Source: Liopterus haemorrhoidalis
Taxonomy: Eukaryota > Arthropoda > Insecta > Coleoptera > Dytiscidae
Direction of reading: 5' to 3'
DNA: 64,000 bases
Assembly: GCA_963971575.1 (NCBI GenBank)
Contig: OZ020611.1
Location: forward strand, 204,028,419-204,092,418
The notes under the pieces are model-generated. The model was not told the DNA's origin. It did no database searches and saw only the letters and a list, made by a program, of their open reading frames with translations. The position numbers and the translations under genes are program-made. Positions 1 to 40,765 of this stretch are shown in pieces; position 1 is the first letter of the stretch; each line of letters starts with the position of its first letter.

Positions 1-832
1 GCAGTATTTTTTTTATATATCAAGGTTCATTAAGATTTTGCAAATTGCGCCTATGGCTTCCATTGGTTGTTTTTAGTCATAGCTCCTCCCCTTTGATTTC
101 GTGTACATTCTGTACACGAAACTCATTCGTGTACACTGGTTATTAAATTTACGCTTTTAAAAATTAAATGCAACAATTGCCAAAATCTAACTAGAATTTT
201 GAAAAAATAATTTAAACAATATAAAAATGCAAAAAAAAAAAAATAAAAAATAATATTGTTTCCTCTCGTAGGATTCGAACTCAATTTCTCGGGCAGAATG
301 CAAGTATCTTAGCCACTGCACCAAGAAACACGTTACTGTTCAGCGTCTATATAACTATATAACTATAACATTATTAGCAAAAAAACACAAAAAATGCTTT
401 TTTTTCCAAAAACATAATCTGATCAAAAATTCCTGTTGTACTATTCCGGTTCACACCAATGTACATTACTTAGAATTTTTTCAGATTTTTAGTTTAAACC
501 ATCTGGGCTACAGGGTGTGGGACAAAAATTTTTTTGCACAATTTTAGCAAAAATCGCTTCAAAATAATTTATTTTGCAAAAATAAAAATGATCGTTATCG
601 TTAATCCACGTACCAAGGGCTTTCATTTGATACCCTACTCAGAATTTAAAAAAAATATTTTTTTTTTCGACATATTTGTTTATATTTTTAGGGGGATATG
701 TTTTTTAGATGTATTAATATTTTTCCTATGTGCGGGTCAAAGAGTTGTATAAGCATGCCAAATTTCAACTCTCTAGGTTTAGCCGTTTGGCTACAATTTT
801 TATCGAACTGACAGACAGACAGACAGACAGAC

Positions 833-915
<83 letters not shown>

Positions 916-988
916 TAGACAGACAGACAGACGACAAAATGACGGTATAAGGGTTTTTTGGTCATACCTACAAAACCCTAAAAAAGCT
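1..988 (+). mobile_element. R1 repeat copy 1 (left-truncated), with tRNA-like cassette and CAGA array
   Basis: It shares its whole order with 2909-4204, 5707-6809 and 55585-56611: a CTATGGCTTCCATTGGTTG block, a TTATTAAATTTACG block, an A-rich tract, a tRNA-like cassette on the minus strand, AACATAATCTGATCAAAAAT, GGTTTAGCCGTTTGGCTAC, a CAGA array, and the terminal CATACCTACAAAACCCTAAA. The CAGA array (about 810-932) is interrupted by GATAGA variants. Non-coding; ORFs here are repeat translations. Confidence 0.85.
250..335 (-). repeat. tRNA-like cassette in R1 copy 1
   Basis: On the minus strand the segment has an A-box-like CTTGGTGCAGTGGCTAAG and a B-box TGAGTTCGAATCC. A seven-pair acceptor-like stem can be drawn between GTTTCTT near 331 and the GAGGAAAC end near 258, with one wobble pair. 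The T stem is poorly paired, so this is a tRNA-derived relic and not a functional tRNA gene. It differs completely from the cassettes in other R1 copies. Confidence 0.6.
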
Positions 989-1254
989 TCCTTGTGCTCA
1001 TTTTGCCCCGGTGCCGGAGCAGTATGAGCACGGGCGGGGCTGAATGAGCACGGGCGTGGTATAATGGGCAATCAGCTAAAATATGGAGCAGAATGAACAC
1101 ACGTGAGTGTATTCCTCATCGTTATCATCTTCTCGAGCGCAAGAACAATGTGCCCACTTACCACATGCTTTGCACTGGAGCAATCAACGTAATTTCATAA
1201 TGCCATCTCTCCAGAAGGTCCCGTCTTAGCTCTCGAAAAATCTGTATAGGTAAA

Positions 1255-1887
1255 TTTTGATATCGTCCAAAGGTGCGATTTATTTTTTCCATTAAGGGAA
1301 TTTTGTGGAGCGCGGAACAAATGGTAGTCGGAGCATATGGTCCAGGCATCGCACCATCCAACTACCATTTGTTCTGCTTTCTACAAAATTCCCTTAACGG
1401 AAAAATTTCGCATCTGTGGACAAGGCAGCCCTAACCACAGGGCTAAATGAGCTACAGCCCCGGGGCGTAAGCCTTTTGGGGGCGGCATTTTTATTGGTGT
1501 TATGTACAGAACGGATTGGCATTGGAGCATTTGGCAGGGGCACGCCATTTCAGAGATGAGGACCTCTTTTTATGCTCTTCACTTGAATTTAAAGAGGTGA
1601 AGACCCTTTTTTTGCTCGTTACTTGGATTCGGGGAAGTGAAGACCTTTGTTTTGCTCTTCACTTGCATTTGGGGAAGTGAGGACCCTTTTTTTTGCTCTT
1701 CACTTGGATTCGGGAAAGTCTCAAGACCTTTGTTTTTTGTTTAATCAATTTACTTTATTTACCAAGGGCGCTAAAAACATTACTACGGTTCTGGTTAGGC
1801 ATTTTCTTATGAAGAGGGGCGCATTATTTTTAGTAGCCCACGGGCGCCGAATATCTTAGGACGGCCCTGTCTGTGGACGATATCAAA
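1255..1887. mobile_element. Foldback element with a hAT MITE inserted in one arm
   Basis: Arms of about 74 bases (1255-1328 and 1360-1421 plus 1879-1887) are inverted copies: both carry ATGGTAGT or its complement, GAACAAATGGT and TTAAGGGAATTTTGT. The right arm is broken at CTGTGGAC by the 449-base insert at 1422-1870. No coding capacity. Confidence 0.8.
1422..1870. mobile_element. hAT-type MITE with 8-bp target duplication CTGTGGAC and 40-bp subrepeats
   Basis: Flanked by perfect CTGTGGAC at 1414-1421 and 1871-1878. The interior has GGGGCG-rich ends and four imperfect 40-base tandem units (starts 1558, 1599, 1639, 1679) with core GACCTTTTTTTTGCTC and CACTTGGATT. The terminal repeats are weak. 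The same 40-base unit recurs in the MITE at 48906-49220. Confidence 0.75.
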
Positions 1888-2103
1888 ACGGTATACGAAG
1901 TTATTAATAAAATAAGATAACTTGTTATTCGTTCATCCTGTATCTACTAATTGTGAAAATCACGTCAAAATTGACAGATATCTTCAAATAAGGTTAACAT
2001 AAACTGTCTGAAAAAAGAAGTAATGACATAAAACACCCAAAATATAACGATCGAAAGAATTTGTGATGTAATGACATCATAGTAAAACTTTAAAATGTCT
2101 TAC

Positions 2104-31661
<29,558 letters not shown>

Positions 31662-33640
31662 TTTCAGTCTTTCAGTTTAATTAATTTTTAAACCATTACC
31701 AGAAATTATAAAATATTTTCGTAAGTGTCGCTTGTTGTATGCCTGCGAATATTTTGTTCGAACATCAGACAAAAACTACTGGAGTTTTGTAATTTTAGAC
31801 AGTATTGTAGGCATTGCAAATATTACATAGGAAAAATTGAAAATATTAAAATCTAATAAAATTTCGAGTATATCACTCTGAATTTTTCCTTTTTAAACTA
31901 ACGTTAAACCATATAGACGGTTTCTTTGGTTTAACTGTTGTTATTGTTCTTGATTATAGCACCTGAGGAAGCTAACATTGGTTTAACGAAACGTTGTGTT
32001 TCTAAAATATACGTATTGCCCAAAAAGCTAAGTGATTCTTTTTCTTTGCATTTAATTATTTGGACGTTAATCATTTTTATAAAAATATGATATGATCTTC
32101 AGATGTTTTTAAATGTGGCAAATTACCAGTTAATTTTTACTAATATTTCCAAAAATTCCAAATAAGACGATACATTACATAATTTTTCTAAATCAATAAA
32201 CTGGCAATAAATCCAAGTAAATGGTTACATCTACGACTATATTTAACTATTTAAGTAAGCGTGAAGTAGGTCTTTAAGGGAAAAGTAGAAAAAGTAAAAA
32301 GTACCGAAACGTATCATTATTTGACTCTTGCCATAAGCACAATACAAATGCAAACGGTTCATTTTTGGTGTTCTAAACGCGTCTTCCGTGGGAAGAGGCA
32401 TCTAACCGAAGATTTTATGTTCACGCGGATATTGCGGATATAATATTTTATCCGCATCCGATCCACATCCGCGCGATTTAAATGATAATTTATCCGCATC
32501 CGCATAACATGGCGGATATCCGCAGATTTGCAGGGCTCTAGCTATAGTCTCCTTCTCTGTACATGAATTGATATTAAATTTATAAAGCTACCAAGGTTAC
32601 CAATTTTTTTACCACAAGCACTTGTTTCAATTGTTGAAAAATCTGATCATTTTCACTAATAAAACTTTCAGTAACACCTAAACTATTTCTAACTATTCCA
32701 ATACTATTGAAAAATTGCGAAGAGTAGTTAACACTGTATTGGTTGCGTTGAACTGAACCATAAAAGATTGTGTAGAACGTGTTTTATGTATTATTTAACA
32801 GTGGCTCTTTATAGAAATAAATCGACGAATTAAACTAAACAAAGACTGACCGAAGACTGACCCTCGTAAAGAAGTATAGCTTACTGTCAACCGTTGGCCA
32901 TTTCAAAACATATGCTTTTGTCCCCACCTATTATTAATTTTTTTTTATTTGTAAATAAAGTAACTTAACACCTTTCTAAAATGCGCAGGCGGCTGAGCGA
33001 AACAATAATTTCTCAGAACTATAGTAGATAAGAAAGATCTTATTGTTATATCAACATGTTAAACGATATCAATAACTGGCGAATCGTGCTTATTAAAATT
33101 AGTCTTGCTCTAAAAAGAAGTTCAAGAAAATGCGTTCTTTTAATTATAAGAAATTATGAACAATTTGACATCCCCATTAATAAGGTGGCCACATATTTTA
33201 GTTCAAAATTCGGGACAGGAGCTTATATAAGCTGTTCACTTTTGTAAGAACACACTAGATCTGGTTATTTTGGTTACTTTTATGGTGTGTTACTGACTTT
33301 CAATGTCAATTAAAAATATTCCTTACGATGTAAAACCGACTTTAGGTTGATACGGTTATGATCATTATAATTAAGATATAATTTTTCATTATGACATATG
33401 TCAAATGGATCGACATTTTAAAAAAGTGACATTTTTTAATACCTACATGACATACAGATTCAAAGGTGCAAACTATTGAAAACAAAATTCCCTCTTAGTT
33501 TGTTCTTACAAAAGGATACAATAAAATTTCCAATCACAGATAATTAACTTATATTATTAAAAGGAACATTATTAAAATCACAGTATTTTTACCGACCGCC
33601 AACATATACAGTGAATTTTATTTATCCTGCAATATAGGTA
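31662..33640. other. Upstream of FoxL2 exon 1: no gene recognised
   Basis: The stretch immediately right of the start codon would hold 5' UTR or promoter, but no TATA or initiator stands out. 32420-32545 is rich in ATCCGC and ends CAGGGCTCTAG, a hAT-like terminus without partner. A 63-codon ORF at 33056-33247 has no known motif. Confidence 0.45.
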
Positions 33641-34117
33641 TAATCTGTCTCATTTTGTAATACGAAACTATGCTCTATGTCACCTTAGAAAAATGCGTGT
33701 AAGTAGATAGGATCTGTTTGTCCTTGCTTCGGATTGGTTTTGAACGTCATCCCTATTATACTGTTAAAATATTGTTTTTAGTCCAAGTTGACAGATGTTC
33801 ACTGTCGGACATTAGAAATATATATTATTTATACTATTTTATTTTTTTCGTATATTTTGTTATTTTTTACATAACTTTTATTTATATTCTTGGCGTAGAT
33901 TTTATAGAGAAAATTCTCCATGTAATTTGTTTTTACGCAGTTATATATGTTTAGGTTATCTGACATAAAAAACATTTTTTGACACTTGACAATTAACAGA
34001 TCAAGATAGAGGACTAATGTGAGGCCAAAAGACAGCCCAACTGATAGTGCCCAAAGAAGAAGTTATTGATATAATTTTTAGTCCTTCATATATACATATA
34101 TTTTTAATTTTTATTTA

Positions 34118-35196
34118 GGGTAGAGCGGGGCTAGTTGAGCATAGGGGTAAGTTGGGCAATCGAAATATCTCGTAAACTACACACCCCACACTAATTCATC
34201 AAAAGGCGGAAAGAAGCGGGGGCGGGAGGGTAACAAACCACACGACCTCCAGTGACGACTTGTCGAACGATTGACGTACACGCATGCTTTGTTTGTTTTG
34301 CGACGAAAAAGTAAAAAAATAGTTTCGGTTAATATTTCCGTTAAAAATCATCCGTTTTGGATCAGGTAAGTGTTAAACTTTCATAAATCTTTTATATTTA
34401 TAATATATAGAAAGGATTTGGTTCTTATTCAAACAGTTTTTTCATAACCTCACTTTTGTTTCAAATATTTGGGTTGGGGCTAGTTGGGCAATAGTTGCTC
34501 AACTAACCCCAAGATTTAAAACAAAAACTATATGTGTTTTTTTTTATTATTTTAGGATGCGTACATATAAAAGAAAGACTACACGAGGTTCTTTTTCTAG
34601 TCAACTGTTAAATGATGCAGCAAAGGCTGTCAAAAATGAAGGCAAAAGTGTAAATGCCGCCGCCAAGGAATTCGGTGTCAAACGGATGACCTTAACAAGA
34701 TTTATAAAGAAATTAGAGTCTGAAAGTGGTGTTCCATCAATGGGTCATGCAGCACCAAGGCAAGTATTTTCTTCAATACAAGAGGATTCTTTAAAAATAT
34801 ACTTGATACAAATGGCATCAATCTTCTATGGATATTCCCCGAAAGACGTTCGTCGCCTTGCCTACGAGTGTGCTGTTAAATTCGGCGGTGGAGACACTAA
34901 ATTTGGCTAAAGAGAACGGCGTCGTCATGTTATCATTTCCACCGCATTGTAGCCACAAATTACAGCCTTTAGACGTCTCAGTATTCTGAGTCTATTGAGG
35001 GTACGTTGAGCAAGTCTGACTTTCTTCCCTTAAACGACTGTAGCTCTTAAACCTGATTTATGAGAAATAAATTTCTTAGAGGACTTTTAAAAAAGAATAA
35101 ATTACTTATCTGAATACATAACACGCAATTTTGACTTATCGTTTAGAAGCTATGACCGATCACGTGAAAAATTGCTCAACTAGCCCCGCCATACCC
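34118..35196 (+). mobile_element. pogo-type element, internally deleted
   Basis: Inverted ends GGGTAGAGCGGGGCTAGTTG and, from the right, GGGTATGGCGGGGCTAGTTG. Left flank TA; right flank TG is probably a mutated TA, judged from the empty sites. 1079 bases. Confidence 0.88.
34557..34985 (+). pseudogene. pogo-like transposase, N-terminal HTH joined to a catalytic-domain scrap
   Basis: ATG at 34557 starts a frame with a psq-type helix-turn-helix (NEGKSVNAAAKEFGVKRMTL) and the following part of the DNA-binding region. After a deletion, the frame shifts to LAKENGVVMLSFPPHCSHKL and QPLDVSVF, the second catalytic block of pogo/Tigger proteins. The middle of the protein is missing and the first frame ends at a stop. 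Confidence 0.85.
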
Positions 35197-35222
35197 TGCA
35201 ATAAATATTTAAATAAGAAACA

Positions 35223-37275
35223 CAATACCTCCCTCCAACTTTCGATGCTACACTACAAACTACACTATTTTCAAAACTACCTCCGATCAAATATTTGGGT
35301 GGCAGTAGTTGTATACTTCTCAGTCGTACCACCAACTTTTTTGTTTTTGTTTACAACTTAACTGTTTATTAAGTTGATAAGAATTTTATTTAGAACATAT
35401 AATTAATTATAAACTTAGCACAATTAAACAATATTTATAAATTGGTTACTAGAATTGGTTCTATAATCAAACTGTTGTCTGTCACCTAAACCTAGAATTT
35501 TTTAAGTTGGCAGTGAAGAGTATCACAAAGTAATAAAAGATGGAAGGTATCGCTGTCTCTTATTTTTTCCCCCACTATATTCTGTAGTATCAAAAGTTGA
35601 AATGACGTCAGAGTTGGATAATATTGAAAAAAGTATAATGTAGAACGGACTTTATACATTGTCGATTGTCGATAGTTTTCCAAACTTGTAGTTAGTGAGT
35701 TGTTTTAATGAGACAGACATATAAACACATTGGCTATCTCAGACTACATTGGAGAGAACGTTTACATTGTATGTTTTTACATAAACTAACAAAATATAAT
35801 CGCGCCGATTACAACAAATCTCGCCCAAAATTACAAAGACGAACAGTAAATATGATCAATTTAGGTAATTAGGTTAGGTTTAATTAGAAAAAATCTAGGA
35901 CAATAGAATTAGGAAAACGATAATAGATAATAAACATTTTACTAAGCCGCCGTAGTTGGTTTAGAGACACGCAGATGTCGCACTTTTTGTAACGCACTAA
36001 TTTCCTCAGCTGTAAACGCTGCCTTGAACGTTAAAAATATCTACTAAACTTATAGGGGAAAAATTTTAAGATCGCAGCGCCACGCGGATATTTTTGAAAC
36101 CATTCTTTAACAGATACCACTTGACATTTACTAGTAAATAATAGCGAAAAGTGTATCAAAAAACGACAAAAAATAAATATTTGTATGCGATTTTCTGATT
36201 TTGTTTTAAAATTTTATAATCAAGTAAATATACACACGTATTGTGAGGACATTTTTTTAAAGTGAAATTACTTGTAAACATCTTAAATACTACATTTTGT
36301 AATCTGGTTTTAAATTATGGCGGCACAGTTTTCCATTGTCGATTATTTTAATTATATTGGGTGAAATAATAATTCCCGTGTTGTTTACAGGGATAACAGG
36401 AATTTTCAAGATATGCGATAATAAATACAAAATTGAAAATATTATTGGTAGTCACTATCATTAAAATGTAATGAGCAAACTTTCATATAAGGGCTCACTT
36501 TTTTTCCAATTTTTAAATTGTTTATCTAAACATCGCGTCGATTCCTAACCTCTTGCTTTCCCAATTTTGTTTAGAACCGTACGGTGTCTGATATTGGTGG
36601 AAACAAATGAAACGATATTTCCGGGTTTCTTCTTTTAAATGAATTGCACATAGGCACACAACAATATGTATTATACATTTTTCAATGATTATAATAAAAC
36701 TTTAAAAACAAACTTCATACAAAACCAATACACAAAACGAAATGTTATCTGTCGTATACAAGTTCATGAAACGCTCACCAAATGGTAGATGGTACACAAT
36801 GCACAGTGAACAGTCAACTAATTTAAAGAGCACTGAACGCAACTTTATACTTTTTCTTCTTTTTTCCTGGGGCCCTTGAACAGACTAGGAGCCCCTATAC
36901 ACCCCAGAACCCGGATGTCGTGCACCCGATGCACTCTGGTCACCCTACTATACTACCAAGGCAGGTAATTTTAATATTACAGTACTTTAAATTAGTTGTA
37001 GTAAAATTGTGAGCCTATTCTTAACTAATTTCAAGGTACATAAATTCAAATTTAATTAGACACAACTCGTGTTAATATAAATCACTTTTCGCCACCGCAA
37101 ATCACGATTTTCTTATCGTGTTAAATAGCTTAATATTTACTATAATAACTAAATTGTTTCATGAACTATTAAAAGCTTAAGTTACTGCCACTGATATTTA
37201 ATAGTTTGTTTGGACATAACAAAAAAATAAATGTTATTGGGTATTTTGACTGCGGTAAAGCCGAATCTCTATTAT
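35223..37275. other. No recognised gene
   Basis: AT-rich sequence. 36865-36960 is less AT-biased (GGGGCCCTTGAACAG, CACCCGATGCACTCTGG) and resembles the end of a hAT-type element. No ORF with a known motif. Confidence 0.4.
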
Positions 37276-38435
37276 ATTCGGATTGCTGATAGGTGACTGT
37301 TACATGTATGTATCAAGTAGTGCATTCATATAATAATCTAGTTACCATTTTTCAGCGATTTTAAAAATGTTTTTTGTTATTTGTCTTAGCTGTCAGTGTC
37401 TGTTAATAATATTAATTAATAGACCTTGCGACCAATTATTAAATTCACATTTAATTTTAAATCTGCTGAAATATTTTAATTCCGAAAAAGAGAACAATGG
37501 GCCACTTATTTTTCTATCTTGTGTACATCAAAAAGTACCAGCTGCATTAAAGATTTCGGAATCAACAATTCGTAGAATTATAAAATGTAATAAATCTGAA
37601 CTTCTCACTAACAAAATCACGAGAAAATGAAGGAAATCTGAACCAGTTTATTTTATTGATACATTGGCACAAACGTATGGTCATGAAGTACTAAGATTAC
37701 CTCCTAAACACTGCTAGTTTAACCCCATTGGACTAATTAGGGGTATAACTATTAGGGTTATTAGGTATATAATATAAATTATTATGATAGACATTAGTAG
37801 CCTGTGATCAAATTAGTTGTGAAACTTGGGCAAAATCTGTTATTTCTGTAAAAATCGAAAATTTAATAAATGAATGGTGGAAAGGGGAAAGGATTGTTGA
37901 TGATATTAATCCAATAATAACAAATACAACAAATGACAGCGATAGTTCAGATGACGACGATATCATGCATTACAATGACTAATTTTTTTTTAAATAAAAA
38001 TAAACATTTAAATACAACTTGTAGCAATATATTATATGAATAAATATATTTTTACTTAATATTTTATTACTTTGTACTTAGGGGAAACATAAAAATTTAT
38101 TTTAATTAAACAACAAATTATAATCCAAAATTTACGTATGAGTATAAGTTTTTCCTTATTTATAATTATTACCTTAAAATTCATAATTTTGTTTGTTTGA
38201 GTACTGCTGTGAATTTATTTTCGTGCTCTAATTAGTAAAGATATCTACGAATCATGCCGTTTCTTTCTATAGCTTTGTTTTTTATTAAAATAATTTGGAA
38301 GGTTAGTTGTCAACTTGCGTCACTATACGTTACTATGGGTGTGCAAATAATTATAATGATATAGACAGAGAAAGCATATAGTATTGTATATCGATACTTG
38401 TAGCAACGAACAGTCACCTATCAGCAATCCGACTA
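37276..38435 (+). mobile_element. Tc1/mariner-superfamily (DDE) element with 25-bp inverted ends
   Basis: TCGGATTGCTGATAGGTGAC at the left and its inverse GTCACCTATCAGCAATCCGA at the right, each with TA just outside. It contains a broken transposase at 37490-37983. Confidence 0.85.
37490..37983 (+). pseudogene. DDE transposase remnant with acidic C-terminus
   Basis: Frames carry PAALKISESTIRRIIKC (HTH-like), then AQTYGHEVLRLPPKHC followed by a stop where the family has a residue before FNPI, and finally ENLINEWWKGERIVDDINPI with an acidic end (DSDSSDDDD). Such Ser/Asp-rich tails are common in insect DDE elements of this group. Several stops and a large deletion make it inactive. Confidence 0.75.
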
Positions 38436-38675
38436 TAAGTGGAAGACAAAAAAGTGAGAAAATTATAAGTTTGTTACTTAAAATCTTTGGCGTACAGTAT
38501 CAATATTAGTGACTATTAGCGCCTATTAAAATACCGCGATTCCTGAAGCCTGTGTAGTTCTAACATGAAATATCTACCGGTATAAATTTTGGTTTAATTT
38601 TATTTACCGAATTCCCTTCTTATTCTTGTATTTCAATTATAAAATTGAAAATACAAAAGAAATAGAACTTAATTA

Positions 38676-39030
38676 TAGTCTATCGCAGAAAGAGCGATAG
38701 TAATAAATCTTTTTGTCAGGCAGTTACCAGTGGCGTGCACATTTTAAACACGTTTAAATTGGTTTTGTGTATTTCTATATTACTATTTATCATTTTATTA
38801 AACTCACGCCTGTGAACATATTTTTCTTCAAAATTTTAGGGTAAAATTTGTATGATCTATTGTGTTTAACCCTAGTTCGTATTCCCGTATAAGATGTGCG
38901 GCACACTCCGTTGTTTTTTAACAATATTTCGTTTCGAACTATTCATATTTTGTGTGCCGCTTCTGTGTGAAAAAACAATAACTTTTTACAAATAATAAAT
39001 TTTATTACTATCGCTCTTTCTGAGATAGAC
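38676..39030. mobile_element. MITE M-D, copy 1
   Basis: GTCTATCGCAGAAAGAGCGA and the inverted TCGCTCTTTCTGAGATAGAC, flanked by TA. The interior matches 61567-61928 (CAGTGGCGTGCACATTTTAA, AACCCTAGTTCGTATTC). Confidence 0.88.
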
Positions 39031-39165
39031 TATAAAAAATTTATTATCAAAAACGAATACAAAATACAATTTAAACATAAAAATGAACATACAAAAACAT
39101 ATTGCACATAAATAAAATAAAATTCTAAAAAATTAGAAGGAAATTACAAAAATAATTAATAAGGT

Positions 39166-39425
39166 ACAGGGCCGGATTAAGGGGGTGTCAAGACAGTCAG
39201 TTGCTTGGGGCGCCAGATGCAAGGAGTGCTGAAAATTTTGGTTAGACTTATTTTTGCTCAACAAATATTATTGCTAGCAATGAACAACTTAAATTTCAGC
39301 GCCCCTAAAAATTTGGGTTCAGCTGGCTAGTAACTTCAACTTAATTTTTGCGTAATTATGTAAATCTGGGGGCGCCATATAAAGAGTCTACCCAGGGCGC
39401 GGATATACTTTAGTCCGACCATAAT
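39166..39425. mobile_element. hAT MITE-like repeat
   Basis: Starts CAGGGCCGGATTAAG and ends CTTTAGTCCGACC, weakly inverted, with GGGGCGCC motifs. No clear target duplication. Confidence 0.55.
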
Positions 39426-40539
39426 CACACACAGTTTATTTAATCACAATTGTAGAAAAGAAAAACGTTAATAATAATAAATAATATTAACTTTTCTCTT
39501 ACAAAAATAATAAATAACAGTTTGAAGAATCACAATATTAGAAAGAAGAAAACGGAATAACACAAACCTTTTTCATACAAGAAAAAAAAAAAATAAATAA
39601 ATAAAATTTAATCGCAATTCATTCAGTTGTAAAAATAATATTTGAAATTTGAAATGAAAATAAAGTTAAAAATCCATGTTTAATGAACACATTAATATGT
39701 TCTTCAAATTTGCTTCTGATAGATTCATTCTTTTATCAGTCAATATAAGTTTTAGTAGTAAGAAAGCGATTAATTAATTAATTAAATGAAAAAAAAAATG
39801 AACCGAAATTAACCGTTATTAACATTTCGTTCCGTTTTCGGTTCTTAAATTGACAAATTACACGTTCCGGTTAAGGTTCTGGTTCTGTTAAAAATTCCGG
39901 TTAGTTTCGGTTTTCGGTTTTCGGTTCGATTCCGGATCGACTCTGCGCTCAACTTGTTAAAAATATTGTAAATTGTACCATAATTAATTGTATAATTTTC
40001 AATTTCTAATTGTGATTTATGAATGAATTTTATTTTAAAAGAAATTGAAAGCAAAGATAATATCATAATAATAGTAAAATGACAGCAAATATTTGAAAAC
40101 AAAAATGAAAAAACATAAAAAAAGGTATAATTATTATTATATCGTGAAAAATATTTATAAAACACGTTGTTTACACGCAACTAGAAGGAAAAATTAGTTT
40201 GCAAATAGTTCTTGGAAAAAATGTTAAGTTTTTATTAATTTCTACTAGGTTATAGTAATTGACCTTTCACATATGAAAGTTTGACGCAAATCGAATTTTG
40301 TTTATTTTTAATAGTTTAATAAAAAATGTTTTGTGCAACATGACTTGCCTTCAGTTTCTTAGTAGATCAGTAGTTCTCAAACTTGTATAACGCGGTATCA
40401 TCATCATCAAGTCTTCTTCATCATCGGGTGGTACTGAACTGTGTGTGTGTGTGTGTGTGTAACTCAAAAACGGTTTAACTTAAAGAGTTCGTTCTGGCAC
40501 TAAAACATTCTCCTATTAAATGGGAAGAACCCTATTGTT
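39426..40539. other. No gene; CGGTT-rich repeat and simple sequence
   Basis: 39800-39945 carries many CGGTTC or CCGGTT units, as in some hAT interiors. CAGTAGTTCTCAAACTTGT at 40370 is a hAT-like terminus. A GT run lies at 40440-40460. Confidence 0.45.
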
Positions 40540-40765
40540 TTTTTATGAAAATCGGTTGACTAGAAATGGGAGTTTACTCCTGTCGATTTTAAGATTTTTG
40601 CGAATATTTAAAAGTTACTATAAATGCAATAACTAATAACTTTTACTTGAGACATTTTTTGATAAAACGAAAAATTTCGAAAAAAAATTGTAAAATTATT
40701 TAAAATTTTTCCAAGTCTCAATTTTTTCATACTTATATGTAACGTTTCCATGGTCATAATAATTA
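40540..40765. repeat. R2 repeat, partial copy
   Basis: CTAGAAATGGGAGTTTACTC, TGATAAAACGAAAAATTTCG and ATGTAACGTTTCCATGGTCA match 13780-14005. Confidence 0.7.

Larger units (their letters stand above)
33641..35222. mobile_element. M-C end plus M-B copy 3, split by a pogo element
   Basis: 33641-33668 is an M-C terminus (ATCTGTCTCATTTTGTAATA). M-B starts at 33671 (TGCTCTATGTCACC) and runs inverted to about 35222. It is interrupted at 34118-35196 inside TTTTTATTTA/CAATAAATATTT, a site that is intact at 7950-7975 and 24785-24810. Confidence 0.82.

Noticed and set aside
250..335. Functional tRNA gene
   Set aside because: Box motifs and an acceptor-like stem are present, but the T stem does not pair and the cassette is embedded in a dispersed repeat.
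1158..1361. 67-codon minus-strand ORF as a Tc1-like or host fragment
   Set aside because: It lies in a foldback arm and has no transposase motif.
33718..33954. 78-codon plus-strand ORF, hydrophobic
   Set aside because: It lies inside the M-B MITE; the same sequence is repeated inverted at 24.4 and 7.6 kb without a conserved frame.
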